From NCBI GenBank assembly GCA_002914805.1, contig JXTB01000296.1, forward strand, positions 197,681-261,680: a DNA stretch of 64,000 nucleotides, read 5' to 3'. The notes under the pieces are model-generated. The model was not told where the DNA came from, ran no database searches, and saw nothing but the letters and a program-made list of their open reading frames with translations. Shown one piece after another: positions 23,290 to 35,029 of the stretch (positions within the stretch are counted from its first letter, which is position 1; every line of letters begins with the position of its first letter). Origin of the DNA: Parasponia andersonii. Lineage: Eukaryota; Streptophyta; Magnoliopsida; Rosales; Cannabaceae. A program made the translations under genes and the position numbers.

Positions 23290-26200
23290 TATCTTGACAC
23301 TGGTGCTAGCAATCATATGTGCGGGCGTCGATCAATATTTATAGAGCTTGATAAATCAATCAGTGGGAGTGTTTCTTTCGGTGATAATTCAAAAGTAGCA
23401 GTAAAAAGAAAAGGTAAAATTCTTATTCGCTAAAAAAATAGGGGGCATCAATTTATTTCAAATGTTTACTTTGTACCCACAATGAAAACAAACATCTTGA
23501 GTTTGGGACAATTATTAGAGAAAGGCTATGATATTCACTTGAAAGATTATAGTCTTTCTATAAGAGATAATAATATGAACTTGATTTCCAAGGTGCTTAT
23601 GTCAAGAAATAGAATATTCTTATTGAACATTCAAAATGATATGGAAAAATGTCTGAAAGCATGTTACAAGGATTCATCATGGCTATGGCATTTGAGATTC
23701 GGACATCTCAACTTTGGAGGACTAGAGCTATTGTCCAAGAAAGAAATGGTGAGAGGCTTGCCATGCATCAATCATCCTGATAAACTTTGTGAAGGATGCT
23801 TACTCGGGAAGCAATTCAGGAAAAGTTTTCCAAAAGAGTCGAATTCAAGAGCCCAAAAGCCACTAGAGCTCGTGCATACAGATGTATGCGGTCCTATCAA
23901 ACCAAGTTCTTTCGGTAAGAGCAACTACTTCTTGCTTTTTATTGATGATTTCTCAAGAAAGACTTAGGTTTATTTCTTGAACCAAAAATCAGAAGTCTTT
24001 GAAGCTTTCAAGAAGTTCAAGGCTATTGTACAGAAGGAAAGCGGTCTTCAGATCAAAGCTATAAGATCTGATAGAGGAGGAGAATTCATTGCAAAAGAAT
24101 TTCAAGAATTCTGCAAAGCAAATGGAATTCGATGACCTTTAACTGTTCCAAGATCCCCTCAATAAAATGGCATGGCAGAAAGGAAAAACCAGACCATCCT
24201 CAACATAGCTCAAAGTATGCTGAAAAATAAGAGATTACCCAAAGAGTTTTGGGCAGAAGATTACTTGTCCAATCGATCTACAACAAGAAATGTGTAGGAA
24301 AAGACATCACAAGAAGTATGGAGCGGAAGGAATCCTAGGATCTCTCACTTGAGAGTCTTTGGAAGCATAGCCCATGTACATGTGCCAGAAGAACAATAGA
24401 ACCAATCTTGATGATAAACACGAGAAGTTCATTTTCATCAGCTACGACACTAACTCTAAAGGATATAAGTTATACTATCCTAACAATGGAAAAGTAATCA
24501 TCAGCCGAGATGTAATATTTGATGAAGAAGGTGAATGGGATTTTAGCTCTCAAACAAATGACTACAATTTCTTTCCACAATTTGAAGACATGGAAACACC
24601 AGTAGAGCAAGCAAGAGAAGTCCATCAGGAGGCTATTACTCCATTTTCCTCACCAACATCATCCACTCATGAAGATTCACCTTTATCTTTCTTAACTGAG
24701 AGGTATAAAGAACGTACAAGAAGTCTTGAAGATCTATATGAGATGACTGATAGACTCGAAAACCTCACTTTATTTTGCCTATTTCCTCATTGTGAACCAG
24801 TGAACTTCCAAGAGGCTGTTCAAGATGAAAAATGGAGGAATGCAATAGATGAAGAAGTAAAAGCCATAGAGAAGAATGACACTTGAGAACTATCTACTCT
24901 TCCTAAAGGTCATAAAGCTATCAGTGTAAAATGGGTGTACAAGGTGAAGAAGAATGCCAATGGAGAGATAGAAAGATACAAAGCAAGGCTAGTAGCGAAA
25001 GGCTATAGTCAAAGAGTCGGCATTGACTATAACGAGGTATTCGCTCCTGTTGTACGATTAGAAACTATAAGACTAATTATTTCTCTTACTGCTCAAAACG
25101 AATGGAAGATTCATCAGATGGATGTAAAGTCCGCATTTCTGAATAAAGTTCTTGAAGATGAGGTCTATATCCAACAACCATTGGGTTATAAGATGAAAGG
25201 GTATAAAGATAAGGTTTTGAGGTTGAAAACGGCTCTTTACAGTATAAAGCAAGCACCAAGAGCATAGAACAGCCGAATTGATAAATATTTCCAAGAGAAT
25301 GGATTCATTAAGTTCCCTTATGAACATGCTCTCTATGTTAAGACTAAAGATGGAGATATGTTGGTCGTATGCTTGTACGTGGATGATTTCATATTCACTG
25401 GAAGTAATCCAAGGATGTTTGATGAATTCAAGAGAGTAATGACACATGAGTTTGAAATGACAAACATCGGACTTATGGCATATTACCTTAGCACAGAGGT
25501 CAAGCAAAAGGAAGAAGGCATCTTTATCTCCCAAGAAAGCTATACAAAGGAGATCCTGAAAAAATTCAATATGGATGATTGCAAGCCGATAAGTACACCA
25601 GTGGAGTGCGGAATAAAATTATTCAAAGATGATGAAGCAGAAAAGGTGGATCCAACACTCTTTAAGAGCCTTGTTGGATGCCTTAGGTACTTGACATGTA
25701 CAAGGCCCGATATTCTCTATGCAACTGGACTAGTGAGTTGTTACATGGAAACTCCAACAACTACTCACTTCAAAGCTGCAAAGAGAATTCTCCGTTACCT
25801 AAAAGGTACAATCAATCTTGGCTTGTTCTATTCAGTTTCTAATTGTTACAAACTCGTTGGTTACAGTGATAGTGATTGGGTCAGAGATACTAATGATCGA
25901 AAAGGCACAACTGGTTTTGTGTTTTTCATAGGAGAAACTGTCTTCACCTGGGTATCTAAGAAACAACCGATTGTCACCCTTTCAACATGCGAAACTGAGT
26001 ATGTAGCTGCTACGTCATATGTTAGTCATGCAATCTGGCTAAGAAGGTTGTTGAAAGAGTTAAACATGCCTCAAAAGGAGCCAACGAAGATTTGTATTGA
26101 CAATAAGTCAGCAATAGTTTTGGTTAAAAATCCAGTCTTCCATGACCGAAATAAGCATATCGACACTCACTATGCTTACAAATTAAAAAAAAATTTGTAA
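23290..26200 (+). pseudogene. Copia pol (protease, integrase, reverse transcriptase, RNase H), interrupted
   Basis: It opens with the protease site YLDTGASNHM just after the stop at 23287. The GAG-pre-integrase HLRFGHLN zinc region is near 23690, followed by VHTDVCGPI and the integrase core. RT has [14 protein letters not shown], [11 protein letters not shown] and the catalytic LYVDDFIF at about 25375. RNase H ends DRNKHIDTHYAY. Stops lie at 23431, 23965, 24133, 24163, 24295, 24884 and 25265, with a frame change near 24380-24410. Five or so lie at codons that are Trp, Gln or Arg in the family. No functional polyprotein is possible. Confidence 0.9.
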
Positions 26201-26311
26201 TAAGTACAAGTTATTAATTAAGTTCTATTTTCTTAAAAAATAAATAAATCTAAAATCACAATTATATTTATTGTTCTCAATTTTGGAAATTATTATTTTA
26301 GTTTAAGTTAT

Positions 26312-26790
26312 TTTATAATTAGACTGATGCGCTCAATACGTCCGTTGCACTTTTCGTTTTTAATTTAACCGGAATTAGGAAATAAAAAGACTTACTTACC
26401 ACTAATTTTTAAATTTAAGGAGTTTTTTAAATTTTGTTTGAGCCAAAATGGTGGAGAAATAAGAAGAATTCAGGGAGACGAGTTCCACAAATCTTTATTT
26501 ATGTTATACCTGGTTTCTCCTCGGTCCAAGAGTAGCCGCCCCAACGTACAGGACAACCTAGGAAAAACCACTAGACGACAAGTCAACTATAATTAATATA
26601 AACTTTCTTATCAAAAAATTGAAATGTAAACTTGGAAAAATTTTCTCTTTGTTATGAATTGACTTTGTGAGTTTTAACTACGTTTTCCGTGCGTCCACAT
26701 CAACTATATTGTAGTCTACATCTAATATATTAATTAGTTTGTTGAAAAGTTTTTAGATCGAAAATTCCAATAAACTGCCTGGAAAATATG
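26312..26790 (+). repeat. Non-coding block, paralogous to 16008-16470
   Basis: Same phrase order as the 16-kb copy (TAGCCGCCCCAAC, GACAAGTCAACTATAAT, ATTGACTTTGTGA, TTAGTTTGTTGAAAA), with a small insertion after CAACTATAAT. It sits about 110 bp after the broken 3' end of the copia element. The signal-peptide-like exon is not present here. Confidence 0.6.
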
Positions 26791-27780
26791 AGCCTATTTG
26801 ACATATATCTATCTTAAAGATAGAGTGCTAGGTATGGAGGAGAGGAATGGAATTAATATACCTATTAGTAGTTCTTTAAATTATATTTATAAAATCACTA
26901 TTGATAAAGTCTCCTTCATGAATAAATATTTGAAATAGAGCAGGTTACGGCCAGAGGATATGAATTTCTGGTGCCTTTCTCCCAATACCTCTGATAGAAA
27001 CTCAAGGCGGTCCCAGCTTGGGTCTTGAAAGTCTAACTATATGCATGGTCCCGAAGACGTGGAAAATTTGTATTCTTTTTTGTTCTGTTGACTATGCACA
27101 TCAAACTCAATTGTTCGGTTCAGAACTTGTTTATATTGAAAATTTCATGAAACCTTCATAGTACATATATTGGAGCCTTTTTAAAGAAAATAATAAACGA
27201 GAGAAAATTATATATCGCCAAAATAGATACCATTTCATTCACATCTAGATATATACTATTTCATTAAGTTATAGACTATTTCAGGACGAAAAATTCAAAT
27301 TTAAGTTATAAACTATTTAGATATATACTATATCATTAACTTACTTTTTAAATTAAGTTTATAATAATCAGAAATAGATTATAACTCACAAAAAGAAAAA
27401 AGACGCGGAAAGTATATATTATTTAGTTCACAAAAAAATATAGGATTTGTTTATTATCGAAAATGTGAAAGTCAAGTAGCACTAATTTTCATTTAATTTT
27501 CATTTAATTTTCAATTCCGAGAAAAAGTGGTTTGTTATTTGCAACTCCCAAAGTATATTCTCAAAATTTAGGAGAAGAAAAATTAAACAAAGTCAACTAG
27601 CATGAGTAAATTAGAGTACATCTAGTTCCGCATATATTCATATGATGGAACACGAAGGTAGTAACTCTACCAATTCAGCACGAACATAAATATGATATAT
27701 ATTTTTTCTGTGAAGGATAGGGATTCAAACCTGCAACATCTATATTTTCAGAGGTGGAATATTATGTCATTATTAATTAG
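26791..27780. other. AT-rich region, no gene
   Basis: No domain or structured repeat is seen apart from short repeats of ATATATACTATTTCATTAA type near 27240-27340. Confidence 0.5.
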
Positions 27781-28534
27781 GTTAGGTACTACACAAAAGA
27801 ATACGTTCAAATTTAGAATACGTTCAAAGGTTAAAGAGGTTTTCTCATGCTCTATCTAATTCTAGGTTGTGTAACTCTACACCTAATTCTATAATTTTAC
27901 TTTCTCAAGTCAAAATTCTAGAATAATCAACATTCCAAAAATGGCCAATCAAATGAGAAGTAATAAGAACAAGAGTAGACAAATAATGGAAGTGGAGAAA
28001 TCACAAAATTAACAGTAATATACAAGACATAGATTCAAGTCAAATTACATCATTCTTCTAGACTTGAATCTTAGTTCATAGTAAAAAAATAACAAACACA
28101 ATCTAACAATAATCAACATTGAAAATATAAAAGAAAGAGAAGAAGAACTTTTTTGGAATGGTGAGAATCTCTTTAGATGCTCTTGTCTCATCTTCTTTTT
28201 TAAAAAAAAAGCTACAGCAAAACTCTTCAAAAATGCCTCCCCAAGATGCCCCTTTCGGATTCCCAAAAATCCTTTAAACACCCCTTTGGCGGCTAGGTTA
28301 ATTTTGGCCAAAAAGTGCTAAATCACATGATGATAGTGCTAAATCACATGATGATAGTGCCGTGGCTCTGGCTGTACGGCGCTATGACGCTAACCAAGTT
28401 ACCAAAAATGACCAAGCGATAGTGCTGCAGTGCTATCTTTGTAGTTTTCTTTAATGCTTCTAGTATTAAATAATTCTTGAAAAAATGAGGAGAAAAAAAC
28501 AAGGCTAAATAGTTGAATAAAATTCACTTATCCA
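27781..28534 (-). repeat. Athila-like 3' LTR, 3'-truncated
   Basis: On the minus strand it begins TGGATAAGTGAATTTTATTC right after a purine-rich tract and aligns with 33651 onward: ACTAGAAGCATTAAAGAAAA, the AGATTCTCACCATTC block and the TTTTGACTTGAGAAAGTAAA block. Alignment stops near 27781. A 21-bp unit (GTGCTAAATCACATGATGAT) is duplicated at 28315-28356. The minus-strand frame 28311-28045 is LTR sequence, matched at its end by the frame at 33979-34164 (YELRFKSRRMM / HELRFLSRGMM); both are likely non-coding. Confidence 0.75.
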
Positions 28535-30079
28535 ATTCTCCTAACTTTTGCTAGTCCTCGAGCAAAAGAAACAGAAAAGAAAGAAAAGAATAAAAAACAA
28601 AAAAGGAGAAAACAAGAAAAAGAAAGAACACCTACATGGTTTGATCACGCATAGGCCTCAAAGATTATTCAAAGAAAGTAGCTTTAGGGGAATTACTAAA
28701 CATTGACAACTTCTAGAATTTCAACTTTGAATGAGTTATGCTTTTGCTTACAATTTCCTGCTTGTGAGTGTGTGTGAATAGCCTAAACGCGTTCAACTAC
28801 TTTTAATCCAGATTAGTTTTTGCAAACTAGTGACATGAAGATCAAAGGCCACATCTCTCTCCATAGGCTTGTTTTGCAACTCATTATCCACTAATGTAGG
28901 CTACAAGTCACTGAAGATCAATAGAGCTTTTGAAAGACTTCAATGAAGAAGCTCGGGTGCAATTAAGATGATAGGCAAAATTTTTAATGTGACAACATCC
29001 CAGAGCACAAAAACTTTAATCCCTGATTTTATTTCCTTAAAGACACCAAAATCAGATTGAATAATTTCCCCTAAACTTAGTTTTACCCTAATGACTCTTA
29101 GTGCAAAAAGAGCTTTCAACATGCTGCCAAGTTTTTTTTTTTAAAAGGGAAGGCAATCTTCAAATAGAACACACTCTCACCACTCATCAAAATATCACTC
29201 AATTTCCATAATAATCTCTATAGTTACTACATGTGCTCATAGTGTTGGGTGAGGGTTTGGTAACAAAGAAGAAGTTGGGTTAAGAGTATTGAAGTCAAAG
29301 AAAATGATTTTAGACTCAAAGAGAGTGAATTGGTCTTTCCAGTATTAAGGTGGGCTTGAAAAGTCTAAATTGATTCAAGGATGGCCTATATCATATCTCT
29401 AGCAATGCTAAGCTTAGGATTTCATCTCAAATGCTCTTCAAACAACTAATTTACATAAACTTTCTCTAGATGTCAAAAAGAGAGAGAATGCAAGGCTATG
29501 TGCTCAAAAATATGCAGTAACATTTGAAGAAAGTATAAACTCAAAATAGAGCTAGGTACATAGATTAAGTCAATATCTAGAATTGTCCAAGACCTACTTC
29601 CCATGCAATCAAATTTCTTATCATTAGCCTAAAGAGGGTGAACAAACCTATTTTTTATATTTATTTTTTTAACAACAACACACTAAATGATGAAAAACAA
29701 AACACACTAAATAAAGAAACATAAAACATTCCCTTAAACTTAAAACATACATTGTCCTCAATGGAGAAGATAAAAATAGAGAAAAAGGAAAAGAAAACTC
29801 TCCTGAAGAAGACATCAGGCATCTTTGCCTTCATCATCATGGGGTGGAGGAGGAGGACCAGGTTTGTAAGGTGGAAACTGAAGTGGTGCAAGAAAAGATA
29901 CACTACTGGGGGCAGTGTTAACCGAATAGTTGGTAAAAAGCTGCACTAGCGTTTCATTGAACTACACCTGGTACTTGAAACTCTATTGCTGGCAGGTAGC
30001 AAACTATTGGAATTGATGTTCAAAGTGGCCCTGCCATTGGCAGTGAGCCAATGGAGTTTGCTGCATCTGACTCATCTGT
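28535..30079 (-). other. Non-coding 3' region of the minus-strand Athila element
   Basis: It contains the CTAGTCCTCGAGCAAAAG phrase seen just before the 3' LTR in Athila relatives (purine tract on the minus strand) and AT-rich sequence. No ORF is supported. Confidence 0.5.
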
Positions 30080-30980
30080 TTCCTCACTCAGTGATCTGTC
30101 CAGCCTAGTCCATAGAACTGGCATTGGTTGTGGGTGGTGGTGGAGCAGAGGTTCCAATTATCTGAGGTGGCTCCACTCTCTCTTGCTGAGAATGCTCTAA
30201 CTCATCTCGAGAATGGATATGATAGACCAGGTTAGAGCACCTTTAGGATGAACAACGACTTCACCTGGGTGTGTGGGTACATCAGCTTAGTGGCAAAAGC
30301 TCGTAGATCAAAGAAGGCTGACCCAAACCCATAATAGAGCTACCTCAGGCTATATGGAGAATGGAGCTCTGGATGACCTTCTTAACATATATAGTCAAAC
30401 ACTTCAGTATGGCATAGTTAAGGGCAGCCCGCTTTTTGGTTACTCCACTAATATTGCTGGATGGAAAGAGTTTGGGCAGAGATGAAATAATGCATGACAT
30501 TAGCAATTTTGCGTAGGCCCGCAACTAGGAACAATCTGAGATAACTTCCACCTTGTGCCTGCGTAGGTGAGAAATTAGATGATTGCTTCAGGATCAAAAC
30601 CACCCCCCCAAAGCTTAGAGTAGCCATCGTCATCGATATCCAGAAGGTGGTAGAACCTGTTGATGGTGGAGCAGTCAAAAAGGTACCCATTTACCTCTAA
30701 CAAAGGCCTTGAAGTTAGTGTGCAGATAAGCATTGGCGTAGAATTCAGCTACCGCCTAATAGGTAGCAGGTGACAGTTGCTTTGCAAATTCCTTCCAATC
30801 CCTTTTTTCAATAATGGCTTCAATTTCATCACCCAGGTTGACAAAACCTCTTTCTTTGATAGGTCCTTTGTGTGTCATTAACTTATGGAACCTATCCTTT
30901 GCTTCAGAACTAATAAATAGCTTCTTATCATAAGAAGATGAAGAGAAGGCAGTGGTAGCCTTTTGCTTTTTCGATGCCAT
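30080..30980 (-). pseudogene. Athila 3' ORF (plant transposon protein, PF20167-like)
   Basis: ATG at 30978-30980 gives MASKKQKATTAFSSSSYDKK followed by SSEAKDRFHKLM and ERGFVNLGDEIEAIIEKRDW. Further peptides appear after frame breaks (FYANAY, RGKWVPF near 30690; SSNISGVTKKRAALNYAI near 30420) and a Pro-rich tail near 30150. This is the third-ORF protein found downstream of pol in Athila-type elements, of unknown biochemical role. At least four stops or shifts. Confidence 0.65.
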
Positions 30981-31764
30981 GGTAACAAAACAATGAAATA
31001 TAAGGTGAGCGCACCAAATAAAAATCGGAACATAACCACACACCCATAAAGATACACTAGGAAAGAACTCAAAATGTAATATATGAATACGAGCAACTCG
31101 GTCAAAAACCACACTAGGATAAGTGCAAATCAAGGCTATCAAGGTACAAGCAATGCCTCAAACATCAAAAAGAATACCAAATTATTCGAGTATAAGTTCA
31201 TCATTTCTCTCCCATAGTCACAAATAATGGTAGGGCAAAAACTAGTCACTCAAATCATGATAAAATGCTTCCACAATAGTCACACCGCTATAATAAGTAG
31301 ATGTATACTCCCCAAATGTCCCTAACTTAGACTTAAAGCCAAAGAATTTCACTAGGGACTTTATCAAACACCTTGCGTGCTCAAGTTCGTGGTTGCAAAA
31401 AGAACCAACCCAAATATCCACAAATCACCTAATGCAAGAAATATCAAGAGACAAAAAAGTTTTCGCCAGCAACACAAGAAAATTGTCTGAAAAAGTGCAG
31501 AAAATCCGATGAAGAATCTTAGTGGATGGATGAAGGTAATGGAACCTTTGATCTTGGGGTTGGAAAGAGGATTATGGGTGCCTAGATACTTACATTTCTT
31601 CAAAATAGATGTGTAATGTAGTCAAGAGAAAGGGAAAAAAGGAATTTGAAGAAAGTTGATTTGAAGTGGAGAAAAGATTGGATGATTTTCAAAGTAGAGG
31701 TGGTGGATTGGGGATAGAAGTATTTTGAAAAGAAGGGGAAAACACGGGTTCTAGCCTTTTGACT

Positions 31765-31955
31765 AGAACCCACAGTGCTACGACACTAAGAATTCAACAC
31801 TGTGGTGCTGTCTTAAATTTTTTTTAAAAAAAAAAATAGGGGAGGGTAGCGCTGCGGCGCTGTTTAGGAAGCACCACGGTGCTTGAGTCTCTGGAAGTTT
31901 TTCTAGAGAACTTAAGGCCGCAATGGTGAGTACAGAGCACTGCGGCGCTCTACAT
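31765..31955. repeat. Cluster of GC-rich near-palindromes
   Basis: AGCGCTGCGGCGCT (31848), AGCACCACGGTGCT (31870) and AGCACTGCGGCGCT (31936), plus weaker CAGTGCTACGACACT-like units near 31770 and 31796. They stand out in AT-rich DNA. Similar units are in both Athila LTRs (28355-28440 and 33800-33880). Confidence 0.65.
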
Positions 31956-32109
31956 TCAAGCCACAAAAACACCCAAAAGAACCAATTTTCAAGTCCAACT
32001 CCCACGTAATGTAAGGATCATACCCCCGAAACTTGCTTTTCTATTTTTTTAGCCCCCCAAAACCCTAAAACTATAGAAAATAAAACCAAATAAAAAGTAT
32101 AAATTGGGT

Positions 32110-33190
32110 TGCCTTCTACATAGTGATTGGTTTACACGTCCTCAGTCTGACTTTCTTCAACATCTTCATTTTGGATCCTCAAGGGGGATTTCTTCAATAA
32201 TTCTTGGCTTGCCTCCATAGTAATGTTTGAGGCGTTGTCTATTTACCCAAAAAATAGATCCATCTTTTGCCTTCAACTTTGTGGCTCTGAATGGGAAATA
32301 ACTTGAGTCTTGAATTGAAAAGAAGAACCTGCTATCCAGTTTTAAGCTCTTGCCTCAGGATCATCTTATCATGCCATTTCTTTGTCCGTTCCTTGTAGAA
32401 TTTGGCTTTCTCATATGCTTCATTCCAGAACTCTTTCAATTCATTGAGTTGCAATAATCGCAATTCTCCGGAGGCCTTTAAATCAAAATTTAACTTCTTG
32501 ATTGCCTAGAATGCTTTATGTTGCAACTCAACAGGCAGGTGACAGGCCTTTTTAAACAATAATCAATAAGGTGACATACTGATTGGTCTCTCGAAAGCTG
32601 TCCTGTATGCCTATAAGGCATCTTCGAGCTTGGATGACCAATCCTTTTAGTTTGTGCTCACTATTTTCTCCAAGATTTGTTTCACCTCCTAGTTTGATAT
32701 TTCAGCTTACCGGTGGATTGAGGGTAATATCCAAATGCCACCTTGTGTCTCACTCCATAGCAATCTAAGAGAGAATTGAATAATTCGTTACAAAAATGCA
32801 TACCTTTGTCGATTACAATCACTCTTAGAGTGCCAAACCGTGTAAAAATGTCCTTGTAAAGGAACTTCAACACCACCTGGGCATCATTTGTTGAAGTAGC
32901 TATTGCTTCAACCTATTTTGACACGTAATCCACTGCTAACAAAATTATGTATTGATTTCCAAATAATGGCAGAAAAGTAACCTTGAAATCTATTCCCCAC
33001 AAATCAAAATTTCAATTTCGAACATGTTACTCAAAGGAAGATCATGTCAATCTCGATATATTCCCGGTTCGTTAAGACTAGGCACAAATTTTCACAAAAG
33101 TATAATAATCATGAAAAAGAGAGGCCAATAAAAACCAGAATGTAATACCTTTACGGCGGTCCTTATTAGACTGAAATGAACCCCATAAGT
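32110..33190 (-). pseudogene. Athila-like integrase fragment
   Basis: The clearest piece is 32876-32682: TRFGTLRVIVIDKGMHFCNE, then LLDCYGVRHKVAFGYYPQST, the central integrase core with the Asp of the DDE triad (VIDKG where most have SDxG/SDGG) and the YHPQ-type motif (here YYPQ). Downstream peptides to 32110 match the C-terminal integrase region (AYEKAKF, ELKTG-like, LSGPF-type). Stops and shifts throughout. The N-terminal zinc-binding part fades out by about 33190. Confidence 0.7.
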
Positions 33191-33650
33191 TGATGCATGA
33201 CAAGCAAGAAGAAAGAATGTCTGGTCTTCAATTACTTTTTTGATTGGATGCAATTTTACCAAACTTATATAGTTAATATTTTTTTTAAAATCTATTTAAA
33301 AATCAAGTTTATAAAATATTGGATATCCAAAATATTCACATATTCAAAGCCAAACCTAGAAACACATGATTGTACATATCATATATTAATCAATGTAAAT
33401 GAGCGAGCTCTCTTCCTCCTATCATGATCTTATAATACTTTTGTAGCAGAGATATCTAGTATCCTGATATTACCCCGAAGTGTATCAGTCAAAAATCTGT
33501 GCTCTAACAACTTGCTAACGATCTAAACTATTATGATACAATGATGAAACTTAAGTGCGTGATCCTATAATATGTACAATATGTAATAGTATATGTAATA
33601 ACTATGTCAAATATTCATCAAACAATACTTTAAAAATATCACTTGGTATT
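33191..33650. other. Spacer between the two Athila halves, no gene
   Basis: AT-rich sequence not recognised as Athila. It contains no LTR end; if the halves derive from one element this is filler DNA at the junction. Confidence 0.4.
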
Positions 33651-34861
33651 TGATAAGTGAATTTTATTCACCTATTTAGCCTTGTTTTTATCTCCTTATT
33701 TGCTTGTTTCCTCGTTTCTTACCATTGAGTTTATGTTTTTACTCATTTTTCTCAGGGTTTATTTAATTCTAGAAGCATTAAAGAAAACTACCAAGATAAT
33801 GCCACGGTGCTATCGTTTGGTTATTTTTGGCAAGTTGCTCAGTGCCGCAGCATTGTGCAGCCAGCACCACGACACTATCATGTGATCTGACACTTTTTTG
33901 CCAGATTTAACCTAGCTACCAAAAGGGTATTTGAAGGATCTTTTGGAGATCTGAAAGGGACATCATAGGGAGGAATTTTTGAAGAGTTTTGAAGTAGTTT
34001 TGAAGAAAAAAAATGAAGATGAGAGAAGAGCATGTGAAGAGATTCTCACCATTCTAAAAAGAGTTCTTTTCTCTTCCTTTTATGTTTTCAATGTTGATTA
34101 TGGTTGGATTGTGTTTGTTATTTTCTACCATGAACTAAGATTCTTGTCTAGAGGAATGATGTAATTTGACTTGAACTTATATCTTGAATATTAATGCTGA
34201 TTTTGTGATTTCGCTACTTGGTTATTTATGTACTCTTGTTTTTATTGCTTCTCATTTGATTGGCCACTTTTGGGATGTTGATGATTCTAGAATTTTGACT
34301 TGAGAAAGTAAAATTGTAGAATTAGTGTAGAGTTACACAATCTAGAATTAGATAGAGTTTGAGAAAACCTATTTAACCTTTGTAGTTTACTTAAGAGCTA
34401 TTAAACCTAATGAACCTTCAATTTGTCAATTTTCGATACAGATATTGAAATTAAGGATTAGGGGTATTTTTCTATTCATTCTTGAAAAGAAAGTAGAGTT
34501 GCTTGAGAACTCTAACTTATAATCATTTTGGGGATTGGGTTTTAGTGGCATTGAGAATTGAAAGACATAGAGAATAGTCAAATGAAGTCAAACCTCTAGC
34601 ATTTTTACCATATAGTTAGTCCTTTTAGTACATTCCCTCTTGCCTTAGTCCTAATTATTCTTTAACTTGTTTATTTTTCTATTCTATTTTAGTCATCCAA
34701 ATATCACCTTTTAATTGAATTATCTAGATAAAATCAATTACAGTATTTAGTGGAATTTAATTTCAATCCCCGTGGATTCGACAACCCTATTTACTACTTT
34801 ACTACAAAACTTGACACTGTACACTTCCAGTATAATTTATGTATACACCTTTAACGTAACA
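33651..34861 (+). repeat. Athila-like 5' LTR, 1211 bp
   Basis: TGATAAGTGAATTTTATTCA ... TTTAACGTAACA, a TG...CA structure followed by a tRNA-Asp-type PBS. Matches the minus-strand LTR at 28534-27781 over its first ~770 bp. Confidence 0.8.
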
Positions 34862-34865
34862 GGTT

Positions 34866-34885
34866 TTTGGCGTTATTGTCGGGGA
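34866..34885 (+). promoter_or_regulatory. Primer-binding site, tRNA-Asp type, mutated
   Basis: TTGGCGTTATTGTCGGGGAT differs from the usual Athila tRNA-Asp site (TGGCGCCGTTGCCGGGGA) only by C-to-T and nearby changes, consistent with deamination decay. Confidence 0.75.
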
Positions 34886-35029
34886 TTGGCAATTGAATTA
34901 CTATTAATATCATTACCTAGTAATCTTGATTTTAATTTAGAACTTCTCATTCTTTTCACTTATTTAGTTTCCATTCTTTTTGCTTGATAGGTGTTGTTTA
35001 TTTGTGGGTTATATAAAAAGCTCATAGCT

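Larger units (their letters stand above)
21285..26200 (+). mobile_element. Ty1/copia LTR retrotransposon, 5' LTR to RNase H, 3' truncated
   Basis: The order is 5' LTR, PBS, untranslated leader, gag, protease, integrase, reverse transcriptase, RNase H, which is the copia order. The gag type suggests a Tork-like lineage (inference). No 3' LTR or polypurine tract follows; the RNase H frame ends at about 26200 after DRNKHIDTHYAYK and unrelated AT-rich DNA begins. Coding is interrupted by about ten stops and at least one frameshift. A second copy of the family starts at 62252 in the same orientation. Confidence 0.9.
27781..33190 (-). mobile_element. Athila-like Ty3/gypsy element, 3' half, minus strand
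   Basis: Reading leftward: integrase remnants (33190-32110), a non-coding stretch with GC-rich palindromes, an Athila-type third ORF (30980-30080), another non-coding stretch, a purine tract, then the 3' LTR start at 28534. The LTR's last ~430 bp are missing. Gag, protease and RT are absent on this strand. It stands head-to-head with the plus-strand 5' half at 33651-39129. LTRs of the two halves are about 80% alike by eye. Confidence 0.75.

Noticed and set aside
25073..25534. Minus-strand frame of 153 codons
   Set aside because: Shadow of the copia reverse transcriptase on the plus strand.
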